Part shown: in pieces, positions 8,434 to 21,013 of the stretch | Layout: each line of letters starts with the position of its first letter | Numbering within the stretch: position 1 is the first letter of the stretch | NCBI GenBank assembly: GCA_946480445.1 | Contig: CAMLJN010000002.1 | Span: 329,426 to 393,425, forward strand | DNA length: 64,000 nt | Reading direction: 5' to 3' | DNA from: an uncultured Buttiauxella sp. | Lineage (GTDB): Bacteria; Pseudomonadota; Gammaproteobacteria; Enterobacterales; Enterobacteriaceae | Made by a program: the position numbers and the translations under genes | Notes under the pieces: generated by a model | What the model was told of the DNA's origin: nothing | Seen by the model: only the letters and a program-made list of their open reading frames with translations | Databases searched by the model: none

Positions 8434-10773
8434 GGCGGCGTTCGCCACCCAGGCTTTCAGGACGTCCACGTCGTGCTGCCACTCTTGTTTAAGCTCTTCA
8501 ATCCATTCGCCGACGTTGTCTGACCAGGCCGGGAGATCCGGAGACTGAATCTGCTGGGCAATCTGCTGTAAATGACGCAGACCAACGGAGCCTGCGGCCC
8601 CCTTAATTTTATGCCCTTCTTCCACCACGCCTTTCTGGTCGCGGGCGGTCATATTGGAATCCAGAATGCTTAAATAACCCGGCATCATTTTTTCAAACAT
8701 GGCCAGGCCATCGGTAATCAGCTTCGGCCCTACCAGCTCCATATACTGCTCAAGCATCGGTATATCCAGTAACGCTTGCTGCTTTTCACTGTTTACTTGG
8801 GTCATGACAGGTTCCTCTTTGGCGTGAGACCGTTGGCTGTCCCAGAATTTTTGAATAACGGCCATCAGCGCTGGTACAGCAAGCGGCTTGCTCAACACGT
8901 CATCCATTCCGGCTTCCAGATACTCTTTTTTGTCCTTCAACACGTTCGCCGTCAGCGCCACCAGCGGTGGCAGATCGGCCTTCGCGAAGCGGGCGTTAAG
9001 CTCGCGGGCAATATCCAGCCCGGTCATGTCCGGCAGCTGAATATCCAGCAGGGCGAGGTCATATTCCCCCGGGGTGAATTTCTCCAGCGCCTCTTTGCCC
9101 GTCATAGCTACCTCGACGCTGTTGCCCAGTTTCTCCAGAACCGAGCGGGCGACGATAACGTTCAGCTCGATATCTTCCACCAGCAGAACGTGCAGGGCGG
9201 GCAGCGGCATGTCATCGTCATCCAGGGTATCTTCTACTTCCTCTGCCACGCGTGGAGCCTGCACCGTCAGCATAAACAGCGCCCCTTCACCCGGCTTGCT
9301 GCTGACGGTAATATCCCCGCCCATGCTTTTCGCCAGGCGACGTGAAACTGCAAGCCCGATCCCGGTGCCGGTGGCGGGTTTGCCGCCGTGGCTGTCTTTA
9401 ACCTGGTAGTACATGGCGAAGATTTTATCCTGTTCATCCTGCGGAATACCGATACCGGAATCCTGCACCTCGAAGCGCAGGGAGCTGTCTTCTTCATAGC
9501 GCACGCGCACCGTGACCTGCCCGCCTTTCGGGGTGAACTTCACCGCGTTGCTGATAAGGTTCCAGAGGATCTGGCGCAGCCGCGTGCCGTCGGTCACCAC
9601 TTTATGCGGCAGAGGCAACGTCGGTTCCATCACAAACGCCAGCCCTTTCTGCTGGGCCTGCAAACCGGAAAGATTCTCAAGATCGGCAAGGAAACTGGTG
9701 AAATCGACCTGCTGGTTATCGAGCTGGACTTTATGACGCTCAAGCTTATCCATGTCGATAATATCGTTGAAGATATTGCCGAGCGTGATCGCCGAGACAT
9801 GGATCGTTTTCAGGTAATTCGTCTGCTCGGCGTTTAACTCGGTATCCAGCAAGATGCGGCTCAGGCCCACGATACCGTTGAGGGGCGTACGCAATTCGTG
9901 GCTGATGGTGGAGATAAAGGTGGTTTTGTCGCGGCTTGCGCGCTCCAGCGCTTCCTGGTAACGCTTACGTTCGGTGATATCACGCCCAAAGCCCATCAGG
10001 CCGTGGCGCTTACCAACGCGATCGTAATAAGGCACTTTGCGGATTTCAAAGCAGGCTTTACGCCCGTCCGGGTATTCCAGCCACTGCTCATAGGTAAGAG
10101 ACACATTGTGGCGGAAGACTTTTTCATCGGTTTCGATCACCTTCCTCGCCGCCTCTTCCGAGTACACATCCTGCGGCTTAAGGCTTATCAGCTGCTTCTC
10201 GCTTTTTCCCGTTAGCAGCTCCATGGCGCGGTTACAGCCGGAAAACTCTTTGTCCTCGTTGCGATAGAACACCAAATCCGGCGAAGCATCGAGGAAGGAG
10301 CGCAGGAAGGAAGATTGCTGCTCCAGACGAATTTGCGTCTCTTCACGCTCCTGCATCTCGACCTTAAGCTGCTCCAGCATGGTCTGACGTTCGTCTTCCG
10401 CTTTCACACGGTCGGCAATTTCCTGGTTAAGCTGCGCGATGTTGTCTTTAAGCTGCACGTTGAGCTTTAAGTCTCGCTCGCGCATCTCCTCAAGCTTTTC
10501 AACCAGCCGGGACAGACGCTGCCGCGACTCCTCAAGCTGTTCGACCACCACGGACAAGAAGTAGACCGCCCAGGGCGTAATCAGCAGACCGAAGAAGATG
10601 GAGCGTACGACGTCAATACTCTCAACCTGGCCGCGCAGCAGCATGGTCACCGCCATCTGCACCACGATAGCCAGCACCACCAGCGCCGAGGCCAGTAGCA
10701 AAGAGAAGCGCACTAACCCAAGCTTCACCATTAAATCAACGTAATACTGCGCCAGTAACCGGATTTGCTTCAT
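8425..10773 (-). CDS. arcB: Aerobic respiration control hybrid sensor kinase ArcB
   Basis: Inner-membrane tripartite sensor that responds to quinone redox state and phosphorylates ArcA. Order of parts over 782 residues (E. coli 778): two N-terminal membrane helices (about 23-45 and 57-77), a long coiled coil, a PAS domain, histidine kinase (STISHELRTPLNG; ATP-lid motifs DSGIGIP and GTGIGLAVS), receiver domain with Asp in LALLDIQLPD, and a C-terminal HPt domain with His in VEEGHKIKGAAGS. The redox cysteines of E. coli ArcB appear conserved (FSGCNRAM and KACFEIRK). The 3' end overlaps the arcZ terminator on the other strand. Confidence 0.97.
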   Translation of the reverse strand: MKQIRLLAQYYVDLMVKLGLVRFSLLLASALVVLAIVVQMAVTMLLRGQVESIDVVRSIFFGLLITPWAVYFLSVVVEQLEESRQRLSRLVEKLEEMRERDLKLNVQLKDNIAQLNQEIADRVKAEDERQTMLEQLKVEMQEREETQIRLEQQSSFLRSFLDASPDLVFYRNEDKEFSGCNRAMELLTGKSEKQLISLKPQDVYSEEAARKVIETDEKVFRHNVSLTYEQWLEYPDGRKACFEIRKVPYYDRVGKRHGLMGFGRDITERKRYQEALERASRDKTTFISTISHELRTPLNGIVGLSRILLDTELNAEQTNYLKTIHVSAITLGNIFNDIIDMDKLERHKVQLDNQQVDFTSFLADLENLSGLQAQQKGLAFVMEPTLPLPHKVVTDGTRLRQILWNLISNAVKFTPKGGQVTVRVRYEEDSSLRFEVQDSGIGIPQDEQDKIFAMYYQVKDSHGGKPATGTGIGLAVSRRLAKSMGGDITVSSKPGEGALFMLTVQAPRVAEEVEDTLDDDDMPLPALHVLLVEDIELNVIVARSVLEKLGNSVEVAMTGKEALEKFTPGEYDLALLDIQLPDMTGLDIARELNARFAKADLPPLVALTANVLKDKKEYLEAGMDDVLSKPLAVPALMAVIQKFWDSQRSHAKEEPVMTQVNSEKQQALLDIPMLEQYMELVGPKLITDGLAMFEKMMPGYLSILDSNMTARDQKGVVEEGHKIKGAAGSVGLRHLQQIAQQIQSPDLPAWSDNVGEWIEELKQEWQHDVDVLKAWVANAAKK

Positions 10774-10834
10774 GGAACGTTTCCTTCGCCAACAATCCGC
10801 TAAATATACCGCAAAAAGGGCTAACGCTCAGGAA

Positions 10835-11764
10835 TTACGAGAGAAGATTGGGATCCCACGCCAGACCGAGCGCCGATCCCTGCCCGCCGTGGGCACGCAG
10901 ATACCTGTCGATTTCCACCATCCCGCTCCAGCGGTTCTCACACCACAGCGGTGCAAGCAGGGTCGGGCGGCGGGCGCTGGCGGAGATACGGTGGTAAACA
11001 ATATCCCGTGGCGTATGACGAATCATCTCCCCGGCGATGTTGGTGTAATCCTCCAGTTCAAGGCCCTGTAAACGCCCTGCCTGCCAGCTTTTAGCCATCG
11101 TGCTGCCAGCCACGATATGCAACGGGTGCAGCTTAATGCCATCCACCCCCGTCTGCGCCACTTTTTCCAGCGTCTCCAGGCAGTGGGCCTGTCCCTCGCC
11201 CGGTAATCCCACGATAAGATGGCTACAGACCTTCAGACCGCGCAGGCGGGCACGGCGCGTGGTTTGCTGGTAGCAGGCAAAATCATGGCCACGGTTGATA
11301 CGGTGCAGCGTTTTGTCGTGCGCGGTCTGCAAGCCCAGCTCCAGCCAGACCTCATAACCCTGTTCATGATATTCGCAGAGCAAATCCAGCACGCTGTCAG
11401 GCACGCAGTCTGGCCGGGTGCCCACGCACAAACCGACGATACTGGCCTGGCTTACTGCCTGCTGGTACATCGAGCGCAGCACCTGAACTTCCGCCCAGGT
11501 GCTGGTATAAGCCTGAAAATAAGCAAGATAGTGCCGGGCGCGATCGACCCGTTTCGCCTGGTGGGCAAGCTGTTCGGCAATGGAGTTGTGCTGCTGCGTT
11601 TCATCGGCAAAAGAGGCGACATTGCAAAAGGTGCATCCGCCACGGCCAAGAGTGCCATCGCGGTTCGGGCAGCTAAAACCGCCGTGCAGGGTGAGCTTAT
11701 GGACTTTATGCCCGTGGCGGCGGGTGAGATCCCCACCAAACATGTTGACTAATTTTTGTAACTG
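10835..11764 (-). CDS. yhcC: Radical SAM protein YhcC
   Basis: Elp3/MiaB-like radical SAM protein of the conserved YhcC family (TIGR01212); its substrate is not established. The start at 11764 (MQLQKLVNMFGGDLT) gives the E. coli length of 309. The iron-sulphur cluster cysteines are in CPNRDGTLGRGGCTFC, a spaced C-x9-C-x2-C arrangement typical of this family. Further radical SAM features are VGLCVGTRPDCVPD and EVWLELGLQT. It is divergent from gltB across a 680-base gap and is followed by arcB, apparently as a separate unit. Confidence 0.93.
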   Translation of the reverse strand, partial: QLQKLVNMFGGDLTRRHGHKVHKLTLHGGFSCPNRDGTLGRGGCTFCNVASFADETQQHNSIAEQLAHQAKRVDRARHYLAYFQAYTSTWAEVQVLRSMYQQAVSQASIVGLCVGTRPDCVPDSVLDLLCEYHEQGYEVWLELGLQTAHDKTLHRINRGHDFACYQQTTRRARLRGLKVCSHLIVGLPGEGQAHCLETLEKVAQTGVDGIKLHPLHIVAGSTMAKSWQAGRLQGLELEDYTNIAGEMIRHTPRDIVYHRISASARRPTLLAPLWCENRWSGMVEIDRYLRAHGGQGSALGLAWDPNLLS

Positions 11765-12446
11765 CATAATCTGGTGGACCGGCCCGAAGAAAGGGACGTA
11801 GCCTGCCATTTTCTGCGTTATACGGCGATGACCTGGATCAATCGCACTGGCGCAGCCTTACCTGCTGAATACCTATTCATAATTAGTGCAATTCTACGCA
11901 TCGCGCGAGTAATGACTTTTCCTTATACTGACGCCCTTTTTTTAAAGAATATGACGCCGGGTGAAAAACAGTGTCATGCTGCACGCCCAGGGGTTATAGC
12001 AGCATATCGTGCTGGCCATATGACGATGAGCAGCAGGGTCTGGCATTCCGCTGCCTTGCAGACAGTGAGAGAGATCACATATCCCGCCGCGCTCCGTGGC
12101 CAACTCGCCGCGTTAAAAACGCAAAATATCATTACTTTTCAAAAGCATAAATCATTTTCAGCATAAAAACGTAGCAATAAGAGTGGCATTTGACCTGGAT
12201 AAGCTTTCCCGATAACTTGGAAATCCGCTGGAAGCTTTCTGGATGGGTTCTGTGCCCATCATATTTATGCAGTAATTTAGATTCCCTCTAAAGCAAGTCC
12301 TCAACACTTGTGACACCGGATGCGAAGGTCTGAAGAGGGCGACACGCGAGGTAAGCTTAAGACAGGCAAACCCCGTCGCCATGCCCTTGCTGCGCCTGAA
12401 CGCAAACGGTTGGGGGATCACGTAGAGCCTGGGGAGGTTCACTGAT
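11765..12446. promoter_or_regulatory. Divergent yhcC / gltB control region
   Basis: No credible gene was seen in these 682 bases. The part before gltB corresponds to the long gltBDF leader and promoter region of E. coli, which is bound by Lrp; AT-rich tracts around 12121-12180 would suit Lrp/IHF, but no site can be assigned by eye. Immediately before gltB the DNA resembles the stretch annotated in K-12 as an N-terminal GltB extension, but here a TAG in frame at 12423-12425 blocks that extension. Confidence 0.55.
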
Positions 12447-15400
12447 ATGTTGTACGATAAATCCCTTGAGAAGGATAACTGTGGTTTCGGCCTGATCGCC
12501 CACATAGAAGGCGAACCTAGCCACAAGGTAGTGCGTACTGCTATTCACGCACTGGCCCGAATGCAGCACCGAGGCGCCATACTCGCCGACGGTAAAACCG
12601 GTGACGGGTGCGGCCTGCTGTTACAAAAACCCGATCGTTTCTTCCGTATTGTGGCGGAAGAGCGTGGCTGGCGCTTAGCGAAAAACTACGCCGTCGGCAT
12701 GATATTCTTAAGCAAAGACCCGGTGCTTGCCGAAGCAAGCCGCCGCATTGTAGAAGAAGAGCTGCAAAACGAAACCCTGTCGATCGTCGGCTGGCGCGAA
12801 GTGCCAACCAATGAAGACGTGCTCGGTGAAATCGCCCTCTCCTCCAAGCCCCGCATCGAACAAATTTTTGTGAATGCTCCGGCTGGCTGGCGTCCACGTG
12901 ATATGGAACGTCGCCTGTTTATCGCCCGTCGTCGCATTGAGAAACGCATCCAGGATAAAGACTTCTACGTTTGTAGCCTTTCGAACCTGGTGAACATTTA
13001 TAAAGGTCTGTGCATGCCGGCGGATCTGCCGCGCTTTTACCTGGACCTGGCGGACCTGCGTCTGGAATCGGCCATTTGCCTGTTCCACCAGCGCTTCTCC
13101 ACCAACACCGTGCCGCGCTGGCCGCTGGCTCAGCCGTTCCGCTACCTGGCGCACAACGGTGAAATCAACACCATTACCGGCAACCGCCAGTGGGCGCGTG
13201 CGCGTACCTATAAATTCCAGACTCCGCTGATCCCGGACTTGCAGTCTGCCGCCCCCTTCGTTAATGAAACCGGCTCCGATTCCAGCTCGCTGGATAACAT
13301 GCTGGAGCTGCTGCTGGCGGGGGGCATGGACATCGTTCGCGCCATGCGCCTGCTGGTGCCACCGGCCTGGCAGAACAACCCGAACATGGACCCGGAGCTG
13401 CGCGCCTTCTTTGACTTTAACTCCATGCATATGGAGCCGTGGGACGGCCCGGCCGGTATCGTTATGTCCGACGGGCGTTTCGCCGCCTGTAACCTGGACC
13501 GTAACGGTCTGCGCCCGGCGCGTTATGTGATAACTAAAGACAAGCTCATTACCTGTGCCTCTGAAGTCGGCATCTGGGATTACCAGCCGGACGAAGTGGT
13601 GGAGAAAGGCCGCGTAGGGCCAGGCGAGCTGATGGTTATCGACACCCGCGTTGGCCGTATTCTTCACTCCGCAGAAACCGATGAAGAGCTGAAAAGCCGT
13701 CATCCGTATAAAGAGTGGATGGAGAGCAACGTTCGCCGCCTGGTGCCCTTTGAAGATTTGCCGGACGAAGAAGTGGGTACCCGTGAACTGGATGACGATA
13801 CGCTCGCCAGCTATCAGAAGCAGTTTAACTACAGCAGTGAAGAGCTGGACTCGATCCTGCGCGTGCTGGGTGAAAACGGCCAGGAAGCGGTCGGCTCAAT
13901 GGGCGACGACACCCCCTTTGCCGTGCTCTCCAGCCAGCCACGTATCATCTACGACTATTTCCGTCAGCAGTTTGCGCAGGTCACAAACCCGCCTATCGAC
14001 CCGCTGCGCGAAGCCCACGTCATGTCGCTGGCCACCAGTATTGGCCGCGAAATGAACGTCTTCTGCGAAGCCGAAGGCCAGGCCCACCGGCTGAGCTTCA
14101 AATCACCTATTCTGCTGTGGTCTGATTTCCAGCAGCTGACCAGTCTTGAAGAAGAACACTACCGCGCCGATACCCTGGACATAACTTACGATGTCACAGA
14201 GCAATCGCTGCAGGAAACCGTCAGCGCACTGTGCGATAAAGCGGAGCGTATGGTTCGCAGCGGTACCGTGCTGCTGGTGCTTTCCGATCGCAACATTGCT
14301 AAGCATCGTCTGCCGGTCCCGGCGCCGATGGCCGTGGGCGCCATCCAGACTCGTCTCGTTGAGCAAAGCCTGCGCTGCGACGCCAACATCATCGTTGAAA
14401 CAGCAAGCGCACGCGACCCGCATCACTTCGCGGTGCTGCTGGGTTTCGGCGCGACGGCCATCTACCCTTACCTGGCCTATGAATCGCTGGCACGCCTGGT
14501 GGACACCGGCGCGCTGGATAAAAGCTACCGCACGGTGATGCAGAACTACCGCAACGGCATCAATAAAGGGCTATACAAGATCATGTCCAAAATGGGCATC
14601 TCAACTATCGCCTCTTACCGCTGCTCCAAGCTGTTTGAAGCCGTCGGCCTGCATAAAGAAGTCTCCGAGCTTTGCTTCCAGGGCGTAGTCAGCCGCATCG
14701 GCGGTGCGGGCTTCAACGACTTCCAGCAGGATCTGCTGAATCTGTCCAGGCGTGCATGGCTGGTGCGTAAGCCACTGGATCAGGGCGGGCTGCTGAAGTT
14801 TGTCCACGGTGGCGAATACCATGCCTATAACCCGGATGTGGTGCAAACGCTGCAAAAAGCCGTGCAGAGCGGCGAGTACAAAGATTATCAGGAGTACGCG
14901 AAGCTGGTGAACGAACGTCCGGTCGCCACGCTGCGCGATATGCTTGCCCTGAACCCACAGGGGGAAAGCGTGCGTATCGAAGAGGTTGAGCCGGCAAGCG
15001 AGCTGTTCAAACGCTTTGATACCGCAGCAATGTCTATCGGCGCGTTAAGCCCGGAGGCGCACGAATCGCTGGCGGAAGCCATGAACAGCATCGGCGGCAA
15101 CTCCAACTCCGGCGAAGGCGGTGAAGATCCGGCGCGTTACGGCACCAATAAAGTGTCCCGTATCAAGCAGGTCGCCTCCGGCCGATTCGGTGTGACGCCA
15201 GCTTACCTGGTTAACGCCGACGTTATTCAGATCAAAGTTGCTCAGGGTGCTAAGCCCGGCGAAGGTGGTCAGCTACCGGGCGATAAAGTCACGCCTTACA
15301 TCGCCAAACTGCGTTATTCCGTACCGGGCGTGACGCTGATCTCTCCGCCACCGCATCACGATATTTATTCGATTGAAGACCTGGCGCAGCTGATTTTCGA

Positions 15401-16904
15401 CCTCAAACAGGTCAACCCGAAAGCGATGATCTCCGTCAAACTGGTTTCCGAACCGGGCGTCGGCACCATCGCCACCGGGGTAGCAAAAGCCTACGCAGAC
15501 CTGATTACCATCGCCGGTTACGACGGCGGCACAGGCGCAAGCCCGCTATCATCCGTGAAGTATGCGGGCTGCCCATGGGAGCTGGGCCTGGTTGAAACTC
15601 AGCAGGCGCTGGTGGCTAACGGCCTGCGCCATAAAATCCGCCTGCAGGTGGACGGCGGTCTGAAAACGGGCCTCGATATTATTAAAGCAGCCATTCTGGG
15701 GGCGGAAAGCTTCGGCTTCGGCACGGGGCCGATGGTGGCGCTGGGCTGTAAATACCTGCGTATTTGCCACCTCAACAACTGTGCGACGGGCGTGGCAACC
15801 CAGGACGAAAAGCTGCGTAAGAACCATTACCATGGCCTGCCGTTCCGGGTAACGAACTACTTTGATTTCATTGCCCGCGAAACGCGTGAAATCATGGCGC
15901 AGCTGGGCGTGAAACGTCTGGTGGATCTGATTGGCCGCACCGACCTGCTCACAGCGCTGGAAGGGTTCACCGCCAAACAGCAAAACCTTGACCTGTCCAA
16001 CCTGCTGAAAACGGCAGAACCTATGCCGGGCAAAGCGGTTTACTGCACCGAGCATAATCCGCCGTTCGATAAAGGCGATCTGAATGCGCAGCTGCTGGCC
16101 CAGGCTAAGCAGTACGTGGACGATAAACAGAGCAAAACGTTCTGGTTTGATATTCGCAACACCGACCGTTCCGTGGGCGCCACGTTGTCCGGCTATATCG
16201 CGCAGCACAATGGCGATCAGGGGCTGGCGGCAGACCCTATTAAGGCGCACTTTAACGGGACGGCAGGCCAGAGCTTCGGCGTCTGGAACGCAGGCGGCGT
16301 TGAGCTGCACCTGACCGGCGATGCCAACGACTACGTGGGCAAAGGTATGGCGGGCGGGTTGATCTCTCTGCGTCCTCCGGTAGGCTCCGCCTTCCGCAGC
16401 CATGAGGCGACCATTATCGGTAACACCTGTCTGTACGGTGCGACCGGCGGCAAGCTTTACGCTGCAGGCCGCGCGGGCGAGCGTTTCGCGGTGCGTAACT
16501 CCGGGGCGATTACCGTGGTGGAAGGGATTGGCGACAACGGTTGTGAATATATGACGGGCGGTATCGTCTGCGTTATTGGCAAAACCGGCGTCAACTTCGG
16601 CGCGGGCATGACGGGTGGTTTCGCCTATGTGCTCGATGAGGACGGCGATTTCCGCAAGCGTGTTAACCCTGAGCTGGTTGAGCTGCTGAACGTGGAAGAG
16701 CTGGCCATCCATGAGGAGCACCTGCGCGGTATGATCACCGAGCATGTGCAGCTGACGGGTTCCCAGCGTGGCGAAGAGATCCTGGCAAACTGGCCTGCCT
16801 TTGCTGCGAAATTCACGTTAGTTAAACCGAAGTCCAGTGATGTCAAAGCATTGTTGGGTCACCGTAGTCGTTCTGCAGCTGAGCTGCGGGTCCAGGCGCA
16901 GTAA
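12447..16904 (+). CDS. gltB: Glutamate synthase (NADPH) large subunit GltB
   Basis: Transfers the glutamine amide nitrogen to 2-oxoglutarate, making two glutamates; works with GltD. The 1485-residue precursor has an 11-residue propeptide ([11 protein letters not shown]) ahead of Cys12, the N-terminal glutaminase nucleophile. Order of domains: Ntn glutaminase ([16 protein letters not shown]), central domain, FMN-binding synthase domain, and C-terminal beta-helix (GXXGXXXG repeats such as [20 protein letters not shown]). The 3Fe-4S cysteines lie in [12 protein letters not shown]. The start is fixed by an in-frame TAG 8 codons upstream and a GGGGAGG ribosome-binding site. gltD follows after 9 bases. 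Confidence 0.98.
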   Translation: MLYDKSLEKDNCGFGLIAHIEGEPSHKVVRTAIHALARMQHRGAILADGKTGDGCGLLLQKPDRFFRIVAEERGWRLAKNYAVGMIFLSKDPVLAEASRRIVEEELQNETLSIVGWREVPTNEDVLGEIALSSKPRIEQIFVNAPAGWRPRDMERRLFIARRRIEKRIQDKDFYVCSLSNLVNIYKGLCMPADLPRFYLDLADLRLESAICLFHQRFSTNTVPRWPLAQPFRYLAHNGEINTITGNRQWARARTYKFQTPLIPDLQSAAPFVNETGSDSSSLDNMLELLLAGGMDIVRAMRLLVPPAWQNNPNMDPELRAFFDFNSMHMEPWDGPAGIVMSDGRFAACNLDRNGLRPARYVITKDKLITCASEVGIWDYQPDEVVEKGRVGPGELMVIDTRVGRILHSAETDEELKSRHPYKEWMESNVRRLVPFEDLPDEEVGTRELDDDTLASYQKQFNYSSEELDSILRVLGENGQEAVGSMGDDTPFAVLSSQPRIIYDYFRQQFAQVTNPPIDPLREAHVMSLATSIGREMNVFCEAEGQAHRLSFKSPILLWSDFQQLTSLEEEHYRADTLDITYDVTEQSLQETVSALCDKAERMVRSGTVLLVLSDRNIAKHRLPVPAPMAVGAIQTRLVEQSLRCDANIIVETASARDPHHFAVLLGFGATAIYPYLAYESLARLVDTGALDKSYRTVMQNYRNGINKGLYKIMSKMGISTIASYRCSKLFEAVGLHKEVSELCFQGVVSRIGGAGFNDFQQDLLNLSRRAWLVRKPLDQGGLLKFVHGGEYHAYNPDVVQTLQKAVQSGEYKDYQEYAKLVNERPVATLRDMLALNPQGESVRIEEVEPASELFKRFDTAAMSIGALSPEAHESLAEAMNSIGGNSNSGEGGEDPARYGTNKVSRIKQVASGRFGVTPAYLVNADVIQIKVAQGAKPGEGGQLPGDKVTPYIAKLRYSVPGVTLISPPPHHDIYSIEDLAQLIFDLKQVNPKAMISVKLVSEPGVGTIATGVAKAYADLITIAGYDGGTGASPLSSVKYAGCPWELGLVETQQALVANGLRHKIRLQVDGGLKTGLDIIKAAILGAESFGFGTGPMVALGCKYLRICHLNNCATGVATQDEKLRKNHYHGLPFRVTNYFDFIARETREIMAQLGVKRLVDLIGRTDLLTALEGFTAKQQNLDLSNLLKTAEPMPGKAVYCTEHNPPFDKGDLNAQLLAQAKQYVDDKQSKTFWFDIRNTDRSVGATLSGYIAQHNGDQGLAADPIKAHFNGTAGQSFGVWNAGGVELHLTGDANDYVGKGMAGGLISLRPPVGSAFRSHEATIIGNTCLYGATGGKLYAAGRAGERFAVRNSGAITVVEGIGDNGCEYMTGGIVCVIGKTGVNFGAGMTGGFAYVLDEDGDFRKRVNPELVELLNVEELAIHEEHLRGMITEHVQLTGSQRGEEILANWPAFAAKFTLVKPKSSDVKALLGHRSRSAAELRVQAQ

Positions 16905-18332
<1,428 letters not shown>

Positions 18333-18378
18333 GATGCAGACCGGACGGCATTTGGCTGACCCGGTCTGCACTGCTTGC

Positions 18379-18414
18379 AAAAAGCCCGGCGCAGACAGGC
18401 TGCCGGGCTTTTTT
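18379..18414 (+). terminator. gltBD intrinsic terminator
   Basis: A 9-bp stem AAGCCCGGC / GCCGGGCTT with an 11-base loop, followed by a T6 run, about 47 bases after the gltD stop. Confidence 0.85.
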
Positions 18415-18433
18415 GTGACGCTCAGCTGGAGAA

Positions 18434-18460
18434 TAAAAAAGGCCAGTCATATGACTGGCC
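18434..18460 (-). terminator. sspAB intrinsic terminator
   Basis: A perfect 20-base palindrome at 18441-18460 (GGCCAGTCAT and its complement), followed on the minus strand by a T6 run (the A-run at 18435-18440). It sits 27 bases after the sspB stop and faces the gltD terminator, separating the convergent units. Confidence 0.8.
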
Positions 18461-18487
18461 TGTTTCTTTCACTATTGATTTCACTAC

Positions 18488-18985
18488 TTATTTCACTACA
18501 CGCAGCGCCGGACGGCCGCTACGCGGAGGCGGCTCGTCATCCGGGCCGTCGTCATCGTCGCCGTGATCGGGACGATCGCCATCGATCACCTGCATCACCA
18601 GTTCCGACTCAGCGGAAGGCTGCTCGTCATCGTGATGATCTTCAACATCCTCATCATAGCTGGCTTCTGGCTCAAACATGGTGCCCGCACCGTTTTCACG
18701 GGCGTAAATAGCCAGTACGGCAGCCATCGGGACATATACCTGACGCGGCACGCCGCCAAAGCGGGCGTTAAAGGTCACCTCTTTGTTGCCCAACTCCAGC
18801 TCCCCTACCGCACGCGGCGCGATATTGAGAACGATTTGCCCGTCGCGCGCATATTCCATCGGAACATGCACGCCTGGCAATGTCACATCCACAACCAGGT
18901 GCGGTGTGAGCTGGTTGTCCAGTAGCCACTCGTAAAAAGCACGCAGCAGATAGGGACGACGCGGTGACAGTTGCGACATATCCAT
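18488..18985 (-). CDS. sspB: ClpXP protease specificity-enhancing factor SspB
   Basis: Adaptor that binds the ssrA tag and delivers tagged proteins to ClpXP. It is 165 residues long. The folded substrate-binding domain (about 1-115) begins MDMSQLSPRRPYLLRAFYEWL. A flexible acidic linker rich in Asp/Glu follows, and the C-terminal ClpX-docking peptide ends RPALRVVK. It starts 3 bases after the sspA stop, so the two are co-transcribed and probably translationally coupled. Confidence 0.97.
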   Translation of the reverse strand: MDMSQLSPRRPYLLRAFYEWLLDNQLTPHLVVDVTLPGVHVPMEYARDGQIVLNIAPRAVGELELGNKEVTFNARFGGVPRQVYVPMAAVLAIYARENGAGTMFEPEASYDEDVEDHHDDEQPSAESELVMQVIDGDRPDHGDDDDGPDDEPPPRSGRPALRVVK

Positions 18986-18988
18986 CTA

Positions 18989-19630
18989 TTAACCTCGGGT
19001 CTGCAGACGCATTTCGCGCTCAGGCTCGGTCAGAGAGGCCAGGAAGGAATCGCGCTCAAACACGCGAGTCATATAGCCCTTCATCTCTTTAGAACCCGCA
19101 CCCGTAAGCTCAATGCCCATCTGCGGTAAACGCCACAGCAGCGGGGCCAGATAGCAATCGACCAGGCTAAACTCATCGCTCAGGAAGAAAGGCTTCTGGG
19201 TGAAGACCGGTGCGATCGCCAGCAGCTCTTCACGCAGCTGCTTACGAGCAGCGTCCGCTTCCTGTGCTGAACCGTTCATCACGGTGTTCATCAGGGTGTA
19301 CCAGTCTTTTTCGATGCGTTGCATGTACAGGCGGCTTTCACCACGTGCAACAGGGTAAACCGGCATAAGTGGCGGATGCGGGAAACGCTCATCAAGATAT
19401 TCCATGATGATGCGGGATTCCCACAGGGTGAGTTCGCGGTCAACCAGAGTCGGTACGCTGTGATTTGGGTTGAGGTCAATCAGATCCTGAGGCAGGTTAT
19501 CCGTTTCCACATGCTCAATTTCAACGCTAACACCCTTTTCGGCCAGCACGATACGTACCTGATGGCTATAGATGTCAGTAGGACCGGAAAACAGCGTCAT
19601 CACCGAACGTTTGTTGGCAGCGACAGCCAT
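18989..19630 (-). CDS. sspA: Stringent starvation protein A SspA
   Basis: RNA polymerase-associated protein with a glutathione S-transferase fold but no GST activity; helps stationary-phase acid tolerance and H-NS control in E. coli. The start at 19630 (MAVAANKRSVMTLFSG) gives 213 residues against 212 in E. coli; the longer frame adds four residues. The surface pocket sequence PHPPLMPVYPVARGESR is conserved. A GGAGG ribosome-binding site lies upstream of the ATG. It is followed by sspB, and rpsI-rplM lie upstream on the same strand behind a terminator. Confidence 0.97.
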   Translation of the reverse strand: MAVAANKRSVMTLFSGPTDIYSHQVRIVLAEKGVSVEIEHVETDNLPQDLIDLNPNHSVPTLVDRELTLWESRIIMEYLDERFPHPPLMPVYPVARGESRLYMQRIEKDWYTLMNTVMNGSAQEADAARKQLREELLAIAPVFTQKPFFLSDEFSLVDCYLAPLLWRLPQMGIELTGAGSKEMKGYMTRVFERDSFLASLTEPEREMRLQTRG

Positions 19631-19888
19631 GAAAACCTCCAAGTTTATTCAGAAAATTACTGCTAATAGCCGCAAGCGGCGACTAACCTGACTGTTAATT
19701 ACCCATTTCACTCGGACTGCCATCAGCTGCCAGAAAACAAGGCGAAAACAAACTGATGCCGACATTTGGGCAGAAAATTGGTTGATAGTTTACCAGATTT
19801 TACCGGTTTTGTGGGGCGCAGATGAGAAATTCCCCATAAAACACAAACTTATCAATAAGTTAAAAGCAATAATATAAATTTCAGGCAT

Positions 19889-19918
19889 AAAAAAACCCGG
19901 TACATGACCGGGTTTTTT
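19889..19918 (-). terminator. rplM-rpsI intrinsic terminator
   Basis: The hairpin ACCCGGT / ACCGGGT has A and T runs on both sides, so it can terminate the minus-strand ribosomal operon about 35 bases after rpsI. The rest of the 320-base gap up to sspA (19631-19888) is AT-rich and should hold the sspA promoter; no specific site was called. Confidence 0.8.
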
Positions 19919-19950
19919 GCCAATTGCCTTTGCGCGCGAGCGCAGAACAA

Positions 19951-20944
<994 letters not shown>

Positions 20945-20951
20945 TCGCAAG

Positions 20952-20980
20952 ATTATAGAGAAGTCGTTTGCAAAGGTCGA
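20952..20980 (-). promoter_or_regulatory. rplM-rpsI sigma-70 promoter
   Basis: On the minus strand a perfect TATAAT -10 box (20952-20957) is spaced 17 bases from a TCGACC -35 box (20975-20980), close to the TTGACA consensus. The sequence after the -10 begins CTTGCGACCCC, a GC-rich discriminator as expected for stringently controlled ribosomal promoters. Confidence 0.7.
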
Positions 20981-21013
20981 CCACAATTTGTCTTTCCCGT
21001 CACATATTGGCCT

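Noticed and set aside
11219..11752. 177-codon plus-strand frame opposite yhcC
   Set aside because: It lies entirely within the well-supported radical SAM gene on the other strand and has no family-like motifs.
15549..16745. 398-codon minus-strand frame opposite gltB
   Set aside because: A long shadow frame caused by GC-rich codon use in gltB; no recognisable domain and gltB is complete.
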